Assembly: GCF_003234855.1 (NCBI RefSeq)
Contig: NZ_QKTO01000016.1
Span: 1 to 62,468, forward strand
Direction: 5' to 3'
DNA: 62,468 nucleotides
DNA from: Curtobacterium sp. MCBD17_032
GTDB taxonomy: Bacteria > Actinomycetota > Actinomycetes > Actinomycetales > Microbacteriaceae
This document shows, one piece after another, positions 44,410-53,376 of this stretch (its first letter is position 1; every line of letters begins with the position of its first letter). The notes beneath the pieces were generated by a model. The model had not been told where the DNA came from. It saw nothing but the letters and a program-made list of their open reading frames with translations, and made no database searches. Position numbers and translations under genes: made by a program.

Positions 44410-46189
44410 GCCTGACTCGCCAATGGTGAAGCCGTTCGGTGGCCTCGATAATCATTTGCACGTTTTCGGCTCCGGCCCGGTTCTCGAGCGCAGCACGGCC
44501 GGAGAGGTACGCCTCCTCGACATTTCCCGACGCAAGCGCGCCAGCAATACTGAGAAGGTCCGATTCGGGCCTTCTCAGATCAGACATTAGGACGGAGTTG
44601 GCTTCGTTCGGCACCAGAACCATGACTCCACCCCCGAGTGAATGCACTTCAGAGGCAATCGACAGTTGCGTCAAGGGCGAATACCAATTTAGTACGAACT
44701 GCTCGACGGCCCCGCTTATAAGGTAGCCACATAACAAGCTGTTCGACGCCGTGAGCTCGGCGTCGTTTATCAGGACAAGAGGACTTTCACTGAAGACCGT
44801 CATGATGAGGTCGGGAATCTCAACCGTGGGGACGCGAAACCATGGGTCCCGTCGGCTCGCCTTGTACCCACTCGAAACGCCAAGCTGCTCGCCATACCTG
44901 ACGTAGCGAAGTTCACCATCGGACAACTCACCGCCGGTGGGAAGCCAAAGCTCATCCACCGCACTTTCAGGAAGCTTCGAGGTCGATAATCCGTGACCCT
45001 TCAGTCGCCGCCCGTTTGTAATCGACTTCCGCAGCGATGCCGCCGGTAAATCATATGCTTCCGCAACTTCGCTCGGCGGATGGAAGAAGTCCTTATCCCC
45101 GGCGACATAGCCTATACGAAAGCGCATGAGATCACTTGCTGGCGTCAGAGAGCCAGCAAACTCTTCTTGCAGCATTGACCAAACATCTGAGCCCGCGAGG
45201 GCGCGCTGGAAGCTTCGCTCCCCCGAAACAATCTTTGAAATCTGAATATCCGACTGCACATTCGGACGTGACTCGATTAGATCCGGAACAGATTCGTAAG
45301 CCTCAAACTTCACACTTTGAGTTGCACCGCCGTGCCCACTGGCAAGCAAGAGTATGACATCTTGATTTAAATCGGGGAACAAGCGCTGACGAACTCGCAC
45401 CACCCGAAGTTCCTCGAACTGCGTGGAGAGCCACCCCCAATATTTCCGAGCGTACCTCACATAAGTAAAATCTGATGGGAGCACCATTGCTAGCATTCCA
45501 CCGCGGTTCAGGAATGAGATAGAATGTATGAGAAACGGTAGCCAAAGACTCGCTGATGGAGACAACAGCTCCCCAGTCGATTGGAAAACGACCTTCCGCG
45601 ATTGACGCTTAGTTTCCTCATCTAAGTGACGAAGCCGCACATAAGGCGGATTCGCCATGACGGCGTCAACTGGCTCGGCTTCCAGTGCAAGGAAATTTCC
45701 AGAGCGAATCTCCGAGGGGAGTAGATCGGACGCAAGCCGTGCCCGTTTGACGGCCTGCACATCTAGTTCCGCGCCGATCCACGTGACACGCTCTAACCCG
45801 AGTTTCTCGGCCTGCTCATTCACCGCGACGATGAACGCAGCATCACCGAAGCTCGGTTCAAGAAAGCTTCTAGCTCCTGCCCTGAGCAGCCAGTCTGCGA
45901 GAAAATGAGCAGTATCAGAGGGGGTGTAGAAGCGGCCTGCAGCACGATCGCGAGCCAGAGAGACGGTCCGATTATTAGAATACCCCTCATGGTGGTACCG
46001 CGCAGCTTCGCGACTGACTTCCGATCGCAACCACACAGCGCCCCCGTTCAGCTGAGCGACTGGAGCGGGCAGCCACGACACTTGTCGTCGGCGCCAGCTC
46101 CTGATGGTCGAAGCGGACACCTGGAAGATGCTCGCGGTCTGCGCCACGTCGACTAGCTGCTCGGTCGGGTTTGACGTTGACTCGTGCAC
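44402..46189 (-). CDS. N6-adenine DNA methyltransferase with N-terminal helix-turn-helix
   Basis: 595 aa from the GTG at 46189. Residues ~12-35 (DVAQTASIFQVSASTIRSWR) form a MerR/excisionase-like HTH. The methylase has the SAM motif SFLEPSFGDAAFIVAVN near residue 115 and the catalytic NPPY in DAVMANPPYVRLR near residue 178. A long C-terminal target-recognition region follows, as in Eco57I/Type IIG-like enzymes. With the PLD nuclease at 43198 it makes a candidate restriction-modification pair. The HTH may tie the methylase to autoregulation of the divergent promoter shared with the AIPR gene. Confidence 0.85.
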   Translation of the reverse strand: MHESTSNPTEQLVDVAQTASIFQVSASTIRSWRRRQVSWLPAPVAQLNGGAVWLRSEVSREAARYHHEGYSNNRTVSLARDRAAGRFYTPSDTAHFLADWLLRAGARSFLEPSFGDAAFIVAVNEQAEKLGLERVTWIGAELDVQAVKRARLASDLLPSEIRSGNFLALEAEPVDAVMANPPYVRLRHLDEETKRQSRKVVFQSTGELLSPSASLWLPFLIHSISFLNRGGMLAMVLPSDFTYVRYARKYWGWLSTQFEELRVVRVRQRLFPDLNQDVILLLASGHGGATQSVKFEAYESVPDLIESRPNVQSDIQISKIVSGERSFQRALAGSDVWSMLQEEFAGSLTPASDLMRFRIGYVAGDKDFFHPPSEVAEAYDLPAASLRKSITNGRRLKGHGLSTSKLPESAVDELWLPTGGELSDGELRYVRYGEQLGVSSGYKASRRDPWFRVPTVEIPDLIMTVFSESPLVLINDAELTASNSLLCGYLISGAVEQFVLNWYSPLTQLSIASEVHSLGGGVMVLVPNEANSVLMSDLRRPESDLLSIAGALASGNVEEAYLSGRAALENRAGAENVQMIIEATERLHHWRVRPN

Positions 46190-46343
46190 CGCTCGATCCT
46201 ACTGCAACGCAGGCGTTGCCTGGGCTGGCTCACCGCGAAGGTGATCAGGCTAGGAGATTGTTGAAGGTCAACGGCGGGGCGACGAACCCCCACTATGCGG
46301 GCCATCGGTCCTGCGTCACCAGAACCTGTGTTTTACTCACTGA

Positions 46344-48032
46344 GTGACTACAGCTTGGGATGCCCTCAATGAAGACTTCGCTCCCCACAAGATCGGCAAC
46401 AGAACAGACAGTACAGCCATGCTCGCTTGGTACCTACGCAATGTCGAGCGCCTAGACGACGAGTATATTTCGGACTACATTTGCGACGGGAACGGCGACA
46501 AAGGCATCGACGCACTCGTGGTGAATGACAGCGAATCTGAAATAACCATCTATCAAGCTAAGCGCATGGATTCTCCTTCAAAGACGCAAGGAGACAAGGA
46601 TCTAAAGCATTTTGTGGGAGCTGCTCAATATTTTGCGTCGGAGGAGACCGTTCGAGGGCTTTTGGAAAGCAAGCCTCGCGACGAGCTCCGCCGCCTTCTA
46701 CTTCGAAACGACGTCCAATCCAAGGTGGCTCAAGGGTATCGAGTCAAACGCCTCGTTTATGTGACCAATTCGCTCCTTGACAGCTCCGGGGACGGCTACG
46801 TCGATGCGATGGTCACTCAGGAGCCAAGTCTCGATGTGTGGGATCAGACTCGACTTGCAGCTGTGGCGGAACGGGTACGGCGGGAAGGTATGCGGCCCGA
46901 GCGAGTAACGCTCCGCGCGACCACTGCCCCAATAATCGACGATCTCGGAGGCAAAGCGAAACTCGCTGTCGCTCTGATTCCAGCCAAGGAGCTACTAAAC
47001 CTTCCAGGAATCGCCGACATGACGCTGTTCAGTCGTAACGTTCGCCTCTCCGCTGGCAACACCAGGATCAATCGTGAACTTGCAGAGACAGTGGATAACG
47101 CTGCTGAGCACGATATATTTCCCGCAGCGCACAATGGCATAACGATGCTCACATTGGGGCTTGCCGCGCGCGGGAGAACCATAAAGCTGAATTCCGTGAG
47201 TGTAGTCAACGGCTGCCAGTCTATGCTCGCCCTGCATAAGGCCGAAAAGTCGCTCTCCGATTCATTGAAGTTGTTGGTCAAAATTGTCGAACTCCCGAGT
47301 GCGGGTAGCAACCTGAGCGACACGATCACCTACCGCGCGAATAATCAAAATGCGGTCAATATGCGGGATCAGCGGTCAACAGACACAACGCAACTCGATC
47401 TGAAGCGCCAAGTCACCAAAACCTTCTCCGGAACATTTGCGTACGTCATCAAGACTGGGGAACTGACGACTAATCTCGAAGTTCTGGACAACACCTTGGC
47501 AGCGCAGCTCATTGTTGCAGTCCTCCGCCAACGTCCATGGGCCGCCGTACGAAAGGTTCGCTTGTTTGACGAGGACTATCATGAGGTTTTCAAGCAGGAC
47601 ATCACGGCATACTCTCTACGTTTCCTCTTTCTGCTCAATGCCGCTGTTGAGGCGGCTCGAGACGACCTGAAGGGCGAATTGCGCTCCTCCTTCGCCTCTG
47701 TAAAGTTCACTCTTGCCTCGCTAACTACCGACCTTCTTCGGTTGTCGGCTCATGGCATAGGATTGATAAACGACCCTGCGAGGTGGATCCCGGGACGAGA
47801 AGATGCCGTACGGGACAAGCTGATTTCCTTGACGCGCGAAGTAGTGACTCATTTGAACGCGTACGTTGACGATCAACAAAAGTTGGCCGGCGAGCAAGGT
47901 CTCGATTTCGACGCGAAGACGGTTTTCAAAAGCCAGCAGGGCGTGAGCCCTCTCCAAACAAGGGTCACGATGTTGGGCCGTTGGATGGGTGACCGCGATG
48001 AGGAATATCTGTTCAACATTGCGCCGGTCTGA
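46344..48032 (+). CDS. AIPR family abortive-infection protein with Mrr-like N-terminus
   Basis: 562 aa from the GTG at 46344. The first ~70 residues hold YICDGNGDKGIDALVV and EITIYQAKRMD, a PD-(D/E)xK-like pattern with D and QxK. The AIPR core follows, with LFSRNVRLSAGNTRINRELA and HNGITMLTLG near residues 230-270 and SVVNGCQSMLALHKAE and YRANNQNAVNMRDQRSTD further on. AIPR proteins are linked to phage abortive infection and to restriction loci. Its base composition matches the neighbouring island genes. It is divergent from the methylase (154-bp gap, probable promoters). Confidence 0.88.
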   Translation: MTTAWDALNEDFAPHKIGNRTDSTAMLAWYLRNVERLDDEYISDYICDGNGDKGIDALVVNDSESEITIYQAKRMDSPSKTQGDKDLKHFVGAAQYFASEETVRGLLESKPRDELRRLLLRNDVQSKVAQGYRVKRLVYVTNSLLDSSGDGYVDAMVTQEPSLDVWDQTRLAAVAERVRREGMRPERVTLRATTAPIIDDLGGKAKLAVALIPAKELLNLPGIADMTLFSRNVRLSAGNTRINRELAETVDNAAEHDIFPAAHNGITMLTLGLAARGRTIKLNSVSVVNGCQSMLALHKAEKSLSDSLKLLVKIVELPSAGSNLSDTITYRANNQNAVNMRDQRSTDTTQLDLKRQVTKTFSGTFAYVIKTGELTTNLEVLDNTLAAQLIVAVLRQRPWAAVRKVRLFDEDYHEVFKQDITAYSLRFLFLLNAAVEAARDDLKGELRSSFASVKFTLASLTTDLLRLSAHGIGLINDPARWIPGREDAVRDKLISLTREVVTHLNAYVDDQQKLAGEQGLDFDAKTVFKSQQGVSPLQTRVTMLGRWMGDRDEEYLFNIAPV

Positions 48033-48088
48033 TTCGCATCTTTCGCCATAGTTCTGGATGCGGCGGGCAAACGCTTACCGTGAGCGAG

Positions 48089-48122
48089 AGGAGGCGCGGC
48101 ACCACCCGGCCCCGCGCCTCCT
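48089..48122 (+). terminator. Hairpin terminator after the AIPR gene
   Basis: AGGAGGCGCGG and CCGCGCCTCCT form a perfect 11-bp stem with a 12-base loop, followed by a T/C-rich stretch (TCTCCTCC). It also lies just past the 3' end of the decayed oxidoreductase on the other strand. Confidence 0.65.
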
Positions 48123-48145
48123 TCTCCTCCATTCCAGCATCAACT

Positions 48146-49010
48146 CACCGAGTGAGCACGAACCGCCCCGCGTCCCCCAGCTTCCAACCGCTCGTGCGCC
48201 GCCGAAGCCCGCACGGCCGGCAGCACCTCCGCCACCCGCGGCGTAGACGTCCGGCCCTCCAGCGCGTGCCGCAGCTGCTTCAGCTCGTCGAACGACTGGT
48301 ACTCCGAGAACACCGTCACCTGCACGAACTCGATCCCCGAGCCTCGTTGCCCTGCCACCCCCGTACGTCGTTGAAGACTCGCCCGTCGCGAACGACGTCG
48401 ACCACCTCGTCCGGCGGCACAGCAGCATCGGCGAGCGCATAGGTCCCGTCCGGCACGAGCTCACGGACGGCCGAAGCGCATGAAGCATCTCGCGGCACCA
48501 CATGGTCCGGCCCGAGCTACCGACCGAGCGCTTCGTCCGCCGGAGCAGCGCCCGCGACCACGGTTCACCAGCGGCACCACGCAGTTCCGAGCAGCCCCGC
48601 GGCCCCGGTCACGGCGAGCGCCTGTCCCGGTGAGAGTGAGGCGTGCCACATGATCTGCGACGCGGGCAGCCGTTTATGGGCACGGTCGCCGCAGCCTCGA
48701 TCGAGGTCCCACGAGGGTTTCGCGTGAACGACCTCACCGGCGCGACGAGCTCCTGCACGAAGGCGCCATCGTGGGCCCTGAGCAGCAGCGCCATTGCCAC
48801 GACCTCGTCGCCGACTTGCCATCGGGTGACGTCGGGCCCGATCTCGTCGATCACGCCGGGCACGTCCATGCACGTCCATGCACGTCCATGCACGGACGAC
48901 CGTGTCGGTCGGGATCACGGCGAACGCCTGCACCGGATCCGCTCGGCGCGCGGCTCCGATACCTCGTGGACGGCGAGGGCCTCGGTCCGTTCGGACATCT
49001 CGGCTCCGAG
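48146..49010 (-). pseudogene. Decayed zinc-type alcohol dehydrogenase / quinone oxidoreductase
   Basis: Scattered frames on the minus strand match the intact gene at 61282-62214 in order. They are ALAVHEVSEPRAERI, then VQAFAVIPTDT, then GVIDEIGPDVTRWQVGDEVV, then LVAPVRSFTRNPRGTSIEAA, then VNDVRGWQGN-like sequence, then FSEYQSFDELKQLRHALEGR, then EVLPAVRASAAHERLEAGG. Several frameshifts, a missing cofactor-binding stretch and a 10-bp repeat expansion have destroyed it. The copy lies inside the defence island, with no intact gene on either side until 49155. Confidence 0.75.
48861..48890. repeat. 10-bp tandem repeat, three copies, in the oxidoreductase pseudogene
   Basis: CACGTCCATG is repeated three times, followed by the partial CACGGAC. 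It corresponds to the CMDVHGRAW region of the dead gene and shifts its reading frame. Confidence 0.85.
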
Positions 49011-49154
49011 GACCTGCGTCCTGCCGATATGAGCACGTTGCTCGATGTAAGGCGCGACCTACCGGCCCGCCGTTCGCTACAGTCCTGCCGTGTCGCGTCG
49101 GAGGTGCGTTCTCTACGTGCTGCCGCCTGATGACATAACAGGCAAGATGTAAGA

Positions 49155-50558
49155 GTGCCCCTCACTTCCCACGCCACGCTTCGAGACCGGCTCCTGACGT
49201 ACCTAGCTGGTGTGGGAGGCTCCTCGAAGCGGGCCCAGGCACTGGACGCACTCGAAACGCTCTACGCCGGCCAATGGACGGAAGAGGACCGCTCGCCTCA
49301 AAACACCAGACAGTTTGAAACTAAGTGGCGGAATCGCGTCAGCTTCGAACGGCAACGGCTGGTGGAGCGTGGGTTGTTGCAGGCTCGTTCCGACGGCATC
49401 TGGGCGTTAACCGATGGCTTCGATCTCTCTCGGGTGGATCTACCGCGACTCGCAGCTCGGAACGCAGAGATTCAACGTCGGGAGGAGATGTGGGTTGCCG
49501 CGAAGGCTGCGGGAGCTCCGGGCGATGTTCTCTCGAGGGAACTCGGATCGTTACACCTGCGATCGGGCGGCCGTGGCATCTATGTTGACGTGCCCATGAC
49601 TAAGAGTGCAATCGCCCCCGCCGGCATCGCTGTCTCTTTCCTCGATCTCGGCGAAGTCTACGCCAACGAACGCAACCCCCACGGGGTCAGTTACCGGCTG
49701 CCACGGACGACCCGCGAAGGTCGGGATCAGGCGGAGATCGCAGCAACCGTCCGTGCCTACGAACTGGCAATGCCGGTGTTCGCGATCCTCCCGGCTGCGC
49801 GACCGGCGTCCCGGTCGGTTCGTCGTGCGGTCGTCGAGAGTGTCGACCTTATACGTGGCTCCGCACTAATCACGTTCCTAGATGACGATCCGCTGCCGCC
49901 GGAGCCCAAGACCAATGAGGACAACGAGTTCGAACTTGTCGTAGATGACGTCGAGACTCGATGGCAGCGACGCAAGGCAAGGCCGAATCAAGCGCGATTC
50001 GCGTTCGCGGTCCTGCAGCGCTACGGCGCTCGTTGCGCCGTGTGCGACCTCGACGCAGAGCCGGTCATCGAAGCAGCCCACATCCGCGCAAAGGCGCTGC
50101 AGGGCTCCGACGATGCCCGAAACGGCCTGCCGCTCTGCAGTAATCACCACCGCATGTACGACGCGGGATGGTTCGCCTTCGAGCCCCTAACGACCAAAGT
50201 CGTATTTGGCGCTACGCGGGACTCGGGCCAGTTGCAGGTGGTCAGGAGCGATCTCACTCACCTCCCGCTCCAACCCAGCACGGAGGCTCTCGGGGACGCC
50301 TGGAGGCGATGGTCCGCGATGTCGTACGGAAACATCCTCCGATCGGAGGACCCGTCTCCACCCGCTCCCCCGATCCCCCAGCCCTGCCCTCCCGCGAGGC
50401 TGGACCCATGCCCGACACCCCCGCCATCGAGGTCCGCAACCTCACCAAGCGCTACCCCACCGGCCACACCGCCGTCTCCGACCTCTCCCTCACGATCGCC
50501 CGCGGCGAGACCGTCGCCCTCCTCGGCCCGAACGGCGCCGGCAAGTCGACGACGGTAG
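49155..50558 (+). CDS. HNH restriction-like endonuclease with out-of-register C-terminal tail
   Basis: 467 aa as read. Residues 1-100 form a winged-helix or Mrr-N-like domain (TKWRNRVSFERQRLVERGLL). The HNH nuclease is at ~290-350: RYGARCAVCDLDAEPVIEAA, HIRAKALQGSDDARNGLPLC and SNHHRMYDAGW. This combination is typical of stand-alone modification-dependent restriction enzymes. From about 50340 the frame is Pro/Ser/Arg low complexity and overlaps 151 bp of the ABC gene in another phase. The natural end was probably near residue 395, lost at the island junction. The start is GTG at 49155. Confidence 0.78.
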   Translation: MPLTSHATLRDRLLTYLAGVGGSSKRAQALDALETLYAGQWTEEDRSPQNTRQFETKWRNRVSFERQRLVERGLLQARSDGIWALTDGFDLSRVDLPRLAARNAEIQRREEMWVAAKAAGAPGDVLSRELGSLHLRSGGRGIYVDVPMTKSAIAPAGIAVSFLDLGEVYANERNPHGVSYRLPRTTREGRDQAEIAATVRAYELAMPVFAILPAARPASRSVRRAVVESVDLIRGSALITFLDDDPLPPEPKTNEDNEFELVVDDVETRWQRRKARPNQARFAFAVLQRYGARCAVCDLDAEPVIEAAHIRAKALQGSDDARNGLPLCSNHHRMYDAGWFAFEPLTTKVVFGATRDSGQLQVVRSDLTHLPLQPSTEALGDAWRRWSAMSYGNILRSEDPSPPAPPIPQPCPPARLDPCPTPPPSRSATSPSATPPATPPSPTSPSRSPAARPSPSSARTAPASRRR

Positions 50559-51241
50559 AGATCCTCGAGGGCTTCCGCTCCCGCACCTCCGGCCAGGTCC
50601 GCGTCCTCGGCACCGACCCAGGCCGCCCGACGCGCGAGCACAAGGCCCGCATCGGCATCGTCCTGCAGACCAGTTCCGAGTCCCCGAACGTCACCGTCGC
50701 CGAGCAGCTCACCCACTTCGGCTCGCTCTACCCCCGCAGCCGCAGCACCGAGGAGCTCCTCACCGCGACCGACCTGGAGGCCCAGCGCAACACCCGGGTC
50801 AGCCGCCTGTCCGGTGGGCAGCGCCGTCGCGTCGACGTCGCTCTCGGCGTGATCGGCCGGCCAGAGGTCCTGTTCCTCGACGAACCGACGACGGGCTTCG
50901 ACCCGGAGGCCCGTCGCCGGTTCTGGGACCTCGTCAACGGCATCAAGCGCGAGGGCACCACGGTCCTCCTGACGACGCACTACCTCGACGAGGCCGCGCA
51001 CCTCGCCGACCGAGCCGCCGTCATCGCGAACGGTGAACTCCGAGCACTGGCACCGATCGACGAGCTCGGCGGGCCGGACGCCCGACGTCCCCGCATCCGC
51101 TGGCGCGACGCCGACGGCACCCAGCACGAGGAACGCACCGACCACCCGCAGGACCGCATCCGGAGCACGGCCACTCCGATGCACGACCTGGAAGTCATCC
51201 GTCCGTCCCTCGAGGACGTCTACCTCGAGATGGTGGCCTGA
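50408..51241 (+). CDS. ABC transporter ATP-binding protein, drug/daunorubicin type
   Basis: 277 aa from the ATG at 50408. It has Walker A GPNGAGKST, signature RLSGGQRRRVDVAL, Walker B EVLFLDEPTTGFDPEARRR, and the H-loop in LLTTHYLDEAAHLAD. The C-terminal ~60 residues (RPRIRWRDADGTQHEERTD) form the usual extra domain of ABC-2 exporters. The membrane partner starts 3 bp after the stop. The high GC and codon use match the chromosome, unlike the HNH gene it overlaps. Confidence 0.92.
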   Translation: MPDTPAIEVRNLTKRYPTGHTAVSDLSLTIARGETVALLGPNGAGKSTTVEILEGFRSRTSGQVRVLGTDPGRPTREHKARIGIVLQTSSESPNVTVAEQLTHFGSLYPRSRSTEELLTATDLEAQRNTRVSRLSGGQRRRVDVALGVIGRPEVLFLDEPTTGFDPEARRRFWDLVNGIKREGTTVLLTTHYLDEAAHLADRAAVIANGELRALAPIDELGGPDARRPRIRWRDADGTQHEERTDHPQDRIRSTATPMHDLEVIRPSLEDVYLEMVA

Positions 51242-51244
51242 ACC

Positions 51245-52060
51245 ATGACGACGATCCCGAACACCCTGACCCTCGGTACCGCCCGCATCACCTACGAGAT
51301 TCGCTCCTACTTCCGCGCCCCAGACTCCGTCTTCTTCACGTTCCTGTTCCCCGTCGTCATGCTCGCGCTGTTCTCGGTCGCGTTCGCCAGCTCGAGCGAC
51401 ATCCAGGCCGGGACGGCGAGCGTCGACTACGCCACGTACTACCTTCCCGGCCTCGTCGCGACGGGCATCCTCCTCTCCGGCACGCAAGCGCTCGGCGTCG
51501 ACATCGCCGGCGAGCGCAGCGACGGCACTCTGAAGCGCCTCGGCGGGACACCCCTCCCCGTCCTGTCCTACTTCATCGGCAAGATCGGCATGGTCCTGGT
51601 GACCACGCTGGTGCAGACGGCGATCCTGCTGGCCGTGTCGAGCCTCCTGTTCGGGGTGACACTCCCGACGGACGCGAGCCGCTGGGGCACCTTCGCCGGC
51701 GTGTTCCTCCTCGGCATCGCGACCAGCAGCGTCCTCGGGATCGCGATCTCCGCGCTCCCCCGCGAGGGTCGACGCGCCACCGCCACGATCGTCCCCATCG
51801 TCCTGGTGCTGCAGTTCATCTCGGGCGTCTACCTGCCCTTCATGCAGCTGCCCGACTGGTTGCAGGGCATCGCGAGCGCGTTCCCGCTCCGGTGGATGGC
51901 CTCCGGCATGCGGTCCGTCTTCCTGCCGGACGCGTTCGCGTCCGCCGAGCCGGGAGGCTCGTGGCAACTCGGCCTCGGAGCCCTCGTCCTGGCAGCGTGG
52001 CTGGTCCTCGGCCTGGTCGTCTGCGCGCTGACGTTCCGGTGGAACCGGAAGGACGGCTGA
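51245..52060 (+). CDS. ABC-2 type permease
   Basis: 271 aa with six helices of the ABC-2 fold. The N-terminus reads TARITYEIRSYFRAPDSVFF, the central DIAGERSDGTLKRLGGTPLP is the family's cytoplasmic coupling loop, and the end is QFISGVYLPFMQLPDWLQGI followed by a last helix. It pairs with the ATPase upstream to export a drug, lipid or peptide. A histidine kinase gene starts 2 bp after the stop, so the four genes form one unit. Confidence 0.9.
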   Translation: MTTIPNTLTLGTARITYEIRSYFRAPDSVFFTFLFPVVMLALFSVAFASSSDIQAGTASVDYATYYLPGLVATGILLSGTQALGVDIAGERSDGTLKRLGGTPLPVLSYFIGKIGMVLVTTLVQTAILLAVSSLLFGVTLPTDASRWGTFAGVFLLGIATSSVLGIAISALPREGRRATATIVPIVLVLQFISGVYLPFMQLPDWLQGIASAFPLRWMASGMRSVFLPDAFASAEPGGSWQLGLGALVLAAWLVLGLVVCALTFRWNRKDG

Positions 52061-52062
52061 CG

Positions 52063-53376
52063 ATGGCGGCCAGCAGGGCTGTGGACAACCCGCTTCGACA
52101 GCCGGAGGCATGGGAGGCTGTCGCCATGACCGACACGCAGCCCCGGACGCGCAACAGCGTCTGGCTGCATGCGTTCTTCTCGGGCACGGTCGTGCTGACC
52201 GGTGTCATCGCGGTCGCCGCGCGGTCGCCGTGGCCGGCCCGCTGGCCGGCGTTCGCTGCGCTGGCGGTCCTCACCGTGGCGTACGTCGTGTACGGCCGGC
52301 GCGGGTATGACCGTCCGCGGGCAGCAGCTGCGTTCCTGCCGATCGCGATCGCGGCCGCGTTCGTGCTCCCTGCCGTCGTACCGACCACGGCCTTCGTGCA
52401 GTGCATCGTGTTCCCGCTCGTGTGGACGCAGGTCGAACGCGTGCGGATCGCCGTCGCCCTCACGGCGGTGGTCGGTCTCGCGAGCGGGATCGGCCTGCAG
52501 GTCTCCGGCGGCCCCGATTCCCTGGCCGGCACGCTCCTCATCGAGGTCGTCAGCGTCGTCGGCTCCTGCGCGATCGGCATCTGGATGACCCGGGTCGCCA
52601 CCCTCGCTGAAGAACGCCGCCAACTGCTCGTCGAGCTCCATGCCACGCAGGACTCCCTCGCCGATGCGAACCGTGCCGCGGGCATCGCGAGCGAACGCTA
52701 GCGCCTGGCCCGCGAGATCCACGACACCGTCGCGCAGAACCTCGCCGGCATCGTCATGCTCACCGAGCGGGCACGGAACGACCTCGCCGACGACCGCCCC
52801 GACGCCCTCGAGGAACAGCTCACGATCCTCGAGGAGTCCGCCCGTGCCGCCCTTGAAGAGTCCCGCGTCCTCGTCGCTGCCGGCGCTGCCGGCGCCACCC
52901 ACGACAGCCTCGCTGGAGCGCTGCACCGCCTCGGCGAGCGCCACACCCGCGAGACCGGCACGCCCGTCGCCGTCGTCGCAGCAGAGATCGCGCTCGACCG
53001 CGACGCGCAGGTCGTGCTGTTGCGCGTCGCCCAGGAGACCCTCGCCAACGTCCGCGCGCACGCGGCCTCCGCCTCGGTGCGGGTCGAGCTGCTCCACGAG
53101 CCCGAGCAGACCGTTCTGCGGGTGATCGACGACGGCGTCGGCTTCGATCCCGCCGTCCCGTCCGCCGGTCACGGCCTGCGTGGTCTGCGCGACCGGCTTG
53201 CCCTCGCCGGCGGCACCTGCACGATCGACAGCGCACCCGGGCGTGGCACGGTCGTGACGGCGACCCTCCCGACCGCCGCACCCGTGCAGGGCGGATCGAG
53301 CGAGCCCGCGACCGAACCGGACATGCGAAGCGGAGCGGCGCGAGACCTCGGCTCTGCAACGGCGGTCACCCAGTGA
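52063..53376 (+). pseudogene. Sensor histidine kinase interrupted by an in-frame TAG codon
   Basis: 437 codons. Residues ~25-185 have about five membrane helices (SGTVVLTGVIAVAARSPWP ... AFVLPAVVPTTAFVQ), and a coiled linker follows (ATLAEERRQLLVELHATQDS). Codon 213 (52699-52701) is TAG. The same frame resumes as RLAREIHDTVAQNLAGIVML, with the phospho-acceptor H220, and ends with the HATPase domain (QETLANVRAHAAS, VIDDGVGFDPAV, GHGLRGLRDRLAL). The normal codon was probably CAG (Gln), changed by one C to T. The catalytic half could be expressed from GTG/ATG codons such as 52756. Confidence 0.85.

Noticed and set aside
48861..48890. Could the 10-bp repeat be a plasmid iteron or origin?
   Set aside because: It lies inside a pseudogene and there is no replication gene nearby.
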